In this document: in pieces, positions 1 through 6,315 of the stretch
How positions within the stretch are numbered: position 1 is the first letter of the stretch
Layout: each line of letters starts with the position of its first letter
NCBI GenBank assembly: GCA_027575765.1
Contig: JANBPT010001262.1
Coordinates: 1 to 11,612, forward strand
DNA from: Tieghemiomyces parasiticus
Lineage: Eukaryota > Kickxellomycota > Dimargaritomycetes > Dimargaritales > Dimargaritaceae
DNA length: 11,612 bases
Direction of reading: 5' to 3'
Translations under genes and position numbers: made by a program
The notes under the pieces: model-generated
Database searches by the model: none
Seen by the model: the letters and a program-made list of their open reading frames with translations, nothing else
What the model was told of the DNA's origin: nothing

Positions 1-697
1 ACCCTCCCTCATTGATCCCAAATAAGTGACTACTCTCCCCACTTCACCCTCACTGGCCAACCATTGAGCTTGGGGGGGGGTAGCACCTTGGCTACGTAGG
101 GTGGGTTTGAACACATCTACCCAGGTACTCTACGGTAGCCTGATGAGATTTCTCGCGCACCGCGGCGGGTTTCCCGCCTATCTAGCGTAGAGCCCTCGTA
201 ATTTTGTGTTGAACACCAGGAGCGTCACGCACGACACGGTCTGCCCGGCAGATCAGTGGTCGTACTGGCGGCCCACGAGCGGTTCGAGTCACAAGCCTCC
301 ATTACGCAATTAAAATTGAGATCGTTGACGGCTGACGTGTACGTAGAGTCAGTCGGCCATAGGGCCGTTTTTACCGCCATTAATGGGATTCCATCTTGCA
401 TCCGGACGTGCCTATCCAGCGCAAGGTGGGGCCCACACGGTCGCCCTTCTAATGTATGACACACACACGTTCCAAGGTAGTAAACGTCTTTGGGCTGTGA
501 CTCTGGGCTAAGGAGTCTGTCTAATAAGCTACCTGGGCCGGTGGAGGATTTTCCCCCGAGCTTGACTCTGTCCGACGGTGCGGATAAAGGGGGGGGAAGA
601 TGTTGATCATGGCGGCCTCTTTGCATTTTGGTTTTCAGAAGGGTACCGACCTGCCCCCGTACCAGCCGGGTTAACGCGAGGCCACCCTGTCACCCTG

Positions 698-722
698 GAT
701 AATAATGATAACGATAATGATA
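698..722 (+). repeat. GATA/GATAA cluster
   Basis: Four GATA cores (three followed by A) begin at 698, 707, 713 and 719, in an otherwise unremarkable stretch. They could be clustered sites for GATA-type zinc-finger regulators, which in fungi include nitrogen and iron regulators, or a degenerate trinucleotide/hexanucleotide microsatellite. No gene start lies nearby to tie them to. Confidence 0.35.
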
Positions 723-1164
723 TCCCCCTTACTCGCCCGCCTGGAAAATATGTCGACGCCAGGGTCTAGCTGTGTGACGGGCTTGGGGTGTCGTCTTGTG
801 GTATGTGCGTGGCCCTGCGAGTGGGAAGCAACGATATCTATATTGAACACCGCCCGCCCTAAACGGATTGGCCCACAATCCGCCAGTGGTCTGGCAGCCC
901 ATCGTATTCTGCTGACGCGGCCACCCCCATTCCCGCGTCATTGACAACCACCTTTGAAACCGCGACGCCGAATCGTGGCCCCGAATCTCTGCACCTTTAC
1001 AGCCCAGCCATTGGCCCGTCTGTAACGCCCACGGCGGCCAGGGTCGCGGCTTGAAACCCGACTCATTCCCGGTGATAGGGTATGGGGGAGGGGCGCTAGA
1101 GAACTTCAGATGACTTTAGAGCCTAGTGAGCGTGAATATCGAAACCACCAAGCAAACCCGTAGC

Positions 1165-1182
1165 GGGCCGGGAAGGGCGGGG
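1165..1182 (+). other. Putative G-quadruplex motif
   Basis: Four G-runs (3, 3, 3 and 4 G) are separated by loops of two, two and one bases, which meets the usual G3+N1-7 rule. It lies in gene-free sequence. A second G-rich tract with TAGGG units follows at 1213-1230. Folding is predicted from the pattern alone. Confidence 0.5.
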
Positions 1183-1212
1183 TGGTGTAAGCTTATCCGC
1201 ATCTGACACCGT

Positions 1213-1230
1213 GGGGTAGGGTAGGGCAGG
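1213..1230 (+). other. G-rich tract with TAGGG units
   Basis: G-runs of 4, 3, 3 and 2 are separated by TA, TA and CA. Two consecutive TAGGG units resemble one form of telomeric repeat, but the tract is far too short to be a telomere. It has three G3 runs plus a final GG, so it is a borderline G-quadruplex. Confidence 0.35.
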
Positions 1231-1888
1231 ACGTCCGTTTTTTTCCATGCTACTGGAAGGGGGGGCTATCTATGAATACTGGGAACAGTGTGACGCCGAA
1301 TTGCTTTGTAAGTGGGCACGGTGTTTTAGGCCGCGGCTAAACCGAAAGGTGGAGGTAGGTTTGTAGAACCGGAAGGCCATTACACGGCGCGGCTCCGCAA
1401 GTAGCCATAGTATGCTAGAGTTGATCAAAGACGACGGCGCAACATAGCACCGACCATTCTTGTGGAGCCGCCCTACCCTGTGGCTGCCGGTGACTTTCAG
1501 GAAAAGGGCGGTCAGCAGGCTTCGCTCGTCGGCCCGGGATCACAGGTACAGATGTGCCGCCATTTTACTCATCAAGCCCACCATACCACCGGTAGCTGTC
1601 ATAGACGAGCTGCGCCGAAGCCAAGCCCCAGTCGACGGCAGCGATAGTTGAGCTACGCAGCGCCTCCCCCCCCCGCTTAAATCATGGCACGTAAGAGTAA
1701 GGTGGAATTAAACAAAATACTTTATAGCGGGCGTTCAAGTCGAATTGTATAATTTATGGGTAAGGGGATACGGCGAAGCAGAGGGAAGTGGGTGCGAAAC
1801 TAACGGGCTTGGTAGCTAGATTCATAATTAGGCTAACTAGATGGGGACGCGTTCTAACTAACGACGAATAGCTTAATGTGACAATTGA

Positions 1889-2455
1889 TTATGGTGTGTG
1901 TAAACCGGCTGGGGAAGCCACTGGGCGACTCGCGGCCCCCTGAGGGGACGAGGAGAGTACCCCTGCGCTGGCCTTGTACTTATCGCCGTGGTCAAAGTCG
2001 GTCGACAAGGGGGCCTTGACCAGGCAGTCCCGCAGACGGATGGCGAAGAGCAAACCGAATGCCGCCATACCAATAAAGGCGAAGGACGTGGCCGCCTTGG
2101 CGACGCCGCGCACGTCGGCAGGGCTGTTGACGGGCTGGGCCACGGCGATAGCGACGAACCCGCTGAGCCACAGTATTGTGAGGACCCCCGTCAGGACGGC
2201 CTCGGTTAAGGGCTCGACCAGTCGGCGGAACACCGGAGAGCCGAACCGCGCGTGGAACCAAGGCGAGGCGGCCATGAGGCCAACCAGGAGCAGACTGAAG
2301 GCGGCATTGAACAATATAAAGCTGTAGGCCGACGGTGTCCACGGCCCTGCCCAGGTGGCGACTCGGGCGGCCAGGCACAGTACTAGGAAGGCAGAGATGC
2401 CTCCTAATGTCAAGGAAATGAGGCGAGCAAGGTCGTAGAAGTTATAGGAGCGCAT
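1889..2455 (-). CDS. Four-helix membrane protein, MARVEL-like
   Basis: Single-exon gene for a 188-aa integral membrane protein. Hydrophobic helices lie at about residues 13-32, 44-62, 85-106 and 120-140, with short polar loops and a hydrophilic C-terminal tail (141-188) rich in Ser, Ala and Pro. Four helices in a protein this size, a third helix with a Leu-Trp-Leu-Ser-Gly core and a fourth opening with Ala-Ala-Thr-Ser-Phe-Ala-Phe resemble the fungal MARVEL superfamily, whose members organise plasma-membrane or vesicle membrane domains. The family match is by eye. I chose ATG 2455: it is the first in-frame ATG after the upstream stop at 2501-2503, and the 12-nt extension beyond it starts only with TTG. 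A G-quadruplex motif lies 56 bases upstream. No partner is suggested by the neighbours; the nearest gene (5185) points the other way. Expression and exact family remain unproven. Confidence 0.72.
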   Translation of the reverse strand: MRSYNFYDLARLISLTLGGISAFLVLCLAARVATWAGPWTPSAYSFILFNAAFSLLLVGLMAASPWFHARFGSPVFRRLVEPLTEAVLTGVLTILWLSGFVAIAVAQPVNSPADVRGVAKAATSFAFIGMAAFGLLFAIRLRDCLVKAPLSTDFDHGDKYKASAGVLSSSPQGAASRPVASPAGLHTP

Positions 2456-2510
2456 GACGGTGGTCAACAGCGGAGCCCGGGCCCGAGGAGGACGAGCGGG
2501 CTAGGTGCGC

Positions 2511-2528
2511 GGGGGGTGGGTGGGCGGG
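2511..2528 (+). promoter_or_regulatory. Strong G-quadruplex motif upstream of tetraspan gene
   Basis: G-runs of 6, 3, 3 and 3 are separated by single-base loops (T, T, C), the class known to form the most stable parallel quadruplexes. The motif ends 56-73 bases upstream of ATG 2455 of the minus-strand gene, with the G-rich strand as that gene's template strand. Placement suggests a 5' UTR or core-promoter element; the regulatory role is inference. Confidence 0.5.
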
Positions 2529-4997
2529 TACACTATGCCAGCGAGGGGCTATCGGGCTCAACCGAAGTCGGTGAGGCGTCAAGGCAATATAATATCGAAG
2601 GTGTACGGGGAGAAGGACAAGGGTAGCGTTGGTGGCGATAAGCTAGCAGGACTCGATGGAGTCGTTGGCTCCAAAACCGTGCAGTTGACAGGACCGAGGA
2701 ACGAGACAATTGAAAGCCAGTAAACCCACCGGTTCCGGAAACTCCATCGCCTATATGACAGGCACGGGATGGGCCTGGTCGCTGTTTAACTAAAGCCCGA
2801 CCGAGCAGAGAAGCATAAAAAAAACAACTATTATGACACACCTTAGGCCGACCACTGACCGCGGGCGGAATGACTGAGATCCCGATCGTCACCGGGGAGC
2901 GCCAGGGCGAGCGTCGTAGGGCACCGCAAATGGCGGAAGCCACCTACAATGTCGAGAAAACTGCGGGGCGAGAGCGGCGAATGCGACGGCGGGATGCAAA
3001 GATCGACCGTTCACCCTACCTCGGCAACAGTCGACTCTTAACCATAGGTGTAGCTCTTCCCTTCCTGGCTGTCCGCTGTGCTCAAGTGGGCGGTAATCCC
3101 TCCACGTCCACGGAACCGCCGCCCTGCACGCCACGGCTTCTTCCTAAACAGCGCCAAGTGTCAGCTCTGGGGTTGAAAATAGGCAATGGCCGAGCTCGAA
3201 ACATCATCCCTCCCGGGAGGGCGGCTCGCACGGAACCAGTATACTTGGCGCTACCAATAGCCGGCCGAATCTGGCCATGGGCAACCGCACGGCCTACTGA
3301 TGCCCGGATTACCTTGTCCGCCGGATCCGCAAGAACAGGGCACGGGCCTTGGCGTTGCGTGCTGCACATTGATGCGTAATTAGCGGTCATTTGTCATGTA
3401 GGCGTCACCGGGACGGCCATGGTACTCTAATGCGCAAGATACTGCAGACGTAGAGCCAAGTCAGGGACTCGTCATTAGCATGAGAATCTCATACAAAAAA
3501 AAGCCGCCATGGTACTAGTAATAACAGGACTTGGACACAGTGGCGGCGACGCAAGCCGTGCATGTGTTAGCCGGGCAGCTCGGCAACAGCAAGGCTCGGT
3601 TATCCACCCGCATAGTGAATATCTCGTTAGCCAACACTCCAGTGGTCCGGTCGCTTCGCTAAGGGCAGTACCACATGGGACAGGCGCGGTTGGTGGTAGG
3701 GGCACGTCTGGACATGACAGCCTCCGAAGATGGGCCCGTAGCCACCAGCCCCATCCAACGGTTTGGCGGCAGAGTTGGTAGCGAGACGGGGGCCTACGCT
3801 CTTTCGTCCCCTCCTCATCCTCCGATACATCGGATTAGATTGTTTGCGCGAGTGGTGTTACTGGTTCTGCAGCAAATGTCACTACCCGCCAGAGACTGTA
3901 CCGTGTAGTTCGCATGCCACTCACGGCAGGGGTTGAGGACTCACCGCCGGAGGTGGACGGGAGGGGGAGAGGGAGACCGCACCCATTAGCCCCTGCCGAA
4001 CGACTAGTGCCATTCCAGAGCCTTTTCTGTCCTGTTGGTCCCAACCTCCTTGTAAACGACAGACCCACCATCTTAGAGGGCTGCGGACAATTATTAACTT
4101 CCAAAAAAGCAATATAGGTTATCGATTTACGTCCATTAGTGTCCCCTCAGCGTACTAGTGGGTATCTAATTACCCCCTTCCCCCCATTTTATTTGCTACC
4201 CTGAGAAACTCACAGTGTCTGTGCCGGGCCCAGGGACATTCGTGCAGGCTGCACCAATGTGGAGCGCAAAGAAAGTAACCTAGATGTGACAAAGAGGCAT
4301 CCAACAGCGCCTGGAAGGTAGGCAGGGGAGGTGTAATGATTGTGACTAGGCTTCTCAGTTGGCCCAGGCAGCAAGGGGGAGACGCGCTTGGCCCAGGGGC
4401 AGTGTGAATTGCACCCAACACGGAGACAGTGGGGCCAGTGGTAGGGAGGTGATGGTGGGTGGTTGACAATATTCTGGTCATTCGGTGACTAACATGCAGT
4501 GCGGACGGCGGCGACCAGGTAAACAGTTCGGCAGCTGGACCAGTTCGACGGGCGGATAGCCACCACCCCAGCTTCGGCTCATGCGGCCCTGTCGCCCCCT
4601 TTCCCCCCGTATTGTCAGCACCGCACTCTCGTTGGTGTCGTCGAGCGCTTCTCAGTGTGTGTCGATGAGGGAGGAGGTGGACGTAGAATAAGTGCCGCCT
4701 GGTCAGGACGAGTACCCAGGAACTGGTTGAGGTGTACAACCCCCCCCTCCTCCTCCCGCTTTGGGCCCGTGGATCCCGTTGGCGGGCCACACTCAGCGCC
4801 GGGCAGCCAGGGAGACACAATCAACGACGCGCTGCACCACCTACTTACTGATCCTGGAGGGCACCCCTGGGTATGTGGTAGTACACCACCACCATTCCGT
4901 CAGAAGGGACTAGTCGCGGCCGTACTGGGAGGGCCGTCAGCCTGGGTAAGGCGAAAGAAGTATTTCTCCTCTCCTCTGGGTGGATGCCTCGATCCCC

Positions 4998-5004
4998 TAT
5001 AAAT
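4998..5004 (+). promoter_or_regulatory. Possible distal TATA element
   Basis: TATAAAT lies about 180 bases upstream of ATG 5185. It is a plausible alternative core promoter for the tetraspan gene, but the element at 5076 is closer to the start codon and matches the consensus better. Confidence 0.25.
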
Positions 5005-5075
5005 TCTGATCGCCATCCCAGCTGCGATGGGGATAACCGTTCCGATTTCTGCCGCCTAAGATTTCTACTTGTGAT

Positions 5076-5083
5076 TATAAAAT
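5076..5083 (+). promoter_or_regulatory. TATA box for tetraspan gene at 5185
   Basis: TATAAAAT matches the TATA consensus and lies about 102 bases upstream of ATG 5185. A pyrimidine-rich stretch with a run of C follows it, as is usual in fungal leaders. The spacing allows a 5' UTR of roughly 40-80 bases. It is assigned by sequence and position only. Confidence 0.45.
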
Positions 5084-5184
5084 ACCTTGCAGCTAGCACA
5101 GCGGTATTGGCCCACTTGTCTCACTTGCTCACCCCCCCCATATGCTCTTAGGTTGCGTTCCTCTTTAGTCGCCCACCACCCAGT

Positions 5185-5919
5185 ATGTTGATTCGGCGCC
5201 ACCGGGCGAGCCGGACCCTAGCTGGGCTCTACACCTTGCAGCTAATCCTCTCCGCCGTATGCGTGGGTGGTAACCTGGCGCACATTAGATCCAACCTGAG
5301 CCAGAACGACGTGCTGGGCGTGGCCGGCGCCGTACTGCTACTGGGCGCCAGCATCAGCGCCGCCGTAGCCATGGTAGCCCTGGTCAACGCACGCAAGCGT
5401 ATCGTGTATGGCCGCGAGCTCTACACTGAGCGTACCCTGCTGATCGTGGTCATCTTATTCTATGCCGCATCCGGAATCTTTGTCGTCTCGCAGAGTAGTA
5501 ACCCGTGTGCCCTAACCGGCCGGGTTGCCGACGGCGCCACGACGGCTCCCCACAGTAGTCTGTGTGCGTTTCACTACCTATCCCTCATTGCGGGACTGCT
5601 GGCCTGGTTATGCCTGACCCTCCTGGTTGCCTTCAACGTGTACCGTGCCCGGCGTTACGGCCAGCCTGATTCCGCGGCCGTCTCGTTCGTCACCGACGAT
5701 GGCGCTGTAGATACGAAACATTACCGCTACGATAGTTTCAATCAGCCAGACAGCCTCTCCAGCATACCATCCTTCACCAGCTGCCCGCCCGTGGCCGCCT
5801 CACAGCCGCCTCCACCGACGCCCTTTCCCGCTCAAGTCCGGTACCTCTCGCACCACCGCCACTCAGCCAATGCAGCTTGTCTTGGCAATACCCTTTACCA
5901 TACCAAGCCCATGCCGTGA
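5185..5919 (+). CDS. Four-helix membrane protein with long polar tail
   Basis: Single-exon gene for a 244-aa membrane protein of unknown function. A basic N-terminus (RRHR near residue 4) precedes helix 1 (about 12-31). Helices 2-4 lie at about 44-67, 84-103 and 130-152. The loop between helices 3 and 4 carries Cys108 and Cys127, which could form a disulfide if the loop is extracytoplasmic; basic residues after helix 4 (RARR) suggest a cytoplasmic C-terminus. The tail (153-244) is polar, with Tyr, Ser and a proline run near 208-214, and looks disordered. The topology resembles MARVEL-type or other fungal tetraspan proteins, but no signature is decisive. ATG 5185 leads straight into the first helix and has a TATA box about 100 bases upstream. 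It is divergent from the other tetraspan gene (1889-2455), with no obvious sequence identity beyond shared topology. Confidence 0.7.
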   Translation: MLIRRHRASRTLAGLYTLQLILSAVCVGGNLAHIRSNLSQNDVLGVAGAVLLLGASISAAVAMVALVNARKRIVYGRELYTERTLLIVVILFYAASGIFVVSQSSNPCALTGRVADGATTAPHSSLCAFHYLSLIAGLLAWLCLTLLVAFNVYRARRYGQPDSAAVSFVTDDGAVDTKHYRYDSFNQPDSLSSIPSFTSCPPVAASQPPPPTPFPAQVRYLSHHRHSANAACLGNTLYHTKPMP

Positions 5920-6315
5920 ATACGCGACCAAGTCGTCATGGCCCCGGCCTTCTACACCTACCGTACCAGGGGCCCGGCCGTAAGATTGGTGGTAATTCTT
6001 CGAAAGCAACGGTGCGCGGTAGGGCTTGGGCGGCTCCAAGTAGTGGGGCCAACTATCTATATAAGTACTTAGCATCCTGAGTTACGGCATTAAAAGTAGT
6101 GACCGCAAGCCCTTGAATTTTTCCGATCATTAGCTGCCACTCCAGTCGGGATTCGTGCTCACTCTCCACTAGGACTGCATAGTCACACTCGATTAATCAA
6201 TAAATTAGTCTGTACAATCTTAATTCAATAGCAAATATTGCTGGGCCTGTCCACTTCCATGGAGGGTCGAATACCCACCCGACATTGTGCGGTTGCTGTA
6301 GTCACCCGTCTGACT
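5920..6315. other. Convergent intergenic region
   Basis: This 396-bp stretch separates the 3' ends of the plus-strand tetraspan gene and the minus-strand BRPF gene. It grows AT-rich toward 6180-6240, as expected for shared cleavage/polyadenylation sequence. A TATATAAG string occurs at 6058-6065 but has no gene to serve. No coding exon is recognised. Confidence 0.55.
6199..6204 (+). terminator. Poly(A) signal AATAAA
   Basis: A canonical AATAAA lies 280 bases past the stop of the plus-strand tetraspan gene, in the AT-rich part of the convergent region. It is a candidate polyadenylation signal for that transcript. A 280-base 3' UTR is long but acceptable. Confidence 0.4.

Larger units (their letters stand above)
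1..1888. other. Gene-free left flank
   Basis: No convincing gene is visible. Open frames here are short (at most about 133 codons), occur on both strands and match no family I recognise. The composition is mixed and less GC-rich than the genes to the right. Visible structure includes a run of nine G at 72-80, a short AC repeat near 460-467, a GATA cluster (698-722), two G-rich tracts (1165-1230) and a run of nine C at 1666-1674. The stretch 1703-1860 is AT-rich and lies just downstream of the minus-strand gene ending at 1889, so it could hold that gene's 3' end signals. I see no tRNA, rRNA or transposase remnant. Confidence 0.6.
2456..5184. other. 2.7-kb spacer between divergent tetraspan genes
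   Basis: I find no gene I can support. Two longer open frames exist (2870-3379 plus, 4170-4820 minus), but neither shows a recognisable domain, and the second lacks an ATG near its start. Low-complexity features include runs of eight A at 2817-2824 and 3495-3502, a purine-rich stretch at 3950-3977, and C/CT-rich tracts near 4740 and 5131. Both ends should contain promoters, since the flanking genes are transcribed away from the spacer. A multi-exon gene with small exons, a non-coding RNA or an old decayed element could be missed by eye. Confidence 0.5.

Noticed and set aside
278..300. tRNA-like T-loop string GGTTCGAGTC
   Set aside because: The flanking bases do not form a five-pair T stem, and no matching acceptor, D or anticodon arm is visible.
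225..626. 133-codon minus-strand open frame at the left edge
   Set aside because: It has no domain, no promoter or splice context and no family resemblance; treated as a chance frame.
1272..1313. Short ATG-initiated frame running into a GTAAGT donor-like site
   Set aside because: Twelve codons followed by a donor-like string could be a first exon, but I find no convincing next exon or domain; likely coincidence.
2456..2467. Four-residue extension of the first tetraspan protein
   Set aside because: It would initiate at TTG; ATG 2455 is the first true start codon in frame.
3208..3221. 14-base perfect palindrome CCCTCCCGGGAGGG
   Set aside because: A palindrome with 7-base halves is expected about once in a window of this length, and nothing nearby suggests a site.
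2870..3379. 169-codon ATG-initiated open frame on the plus strand in the spacer
   Set aside because: No recognisable motif or family. A minus-strand frame overlaps much of it, and this length is within chance for the amount of DNA searched.
4170..4820. 216-codon open frame on the minus strand in the spacer
   Set aside because: It begins with TTG, and the first ATG is more than 100 codons in. The composition is rich in His, Pro, Arg and Ser without domain or membrane pattern. A frame of this length is uncommon by chance, so transcript data could still revive it.
6058..6065. TATATAAG, a good TATA-box match
   Set aside because: It lies between two convergent gene ends with no downstream start codon for a supported gene on either strand.
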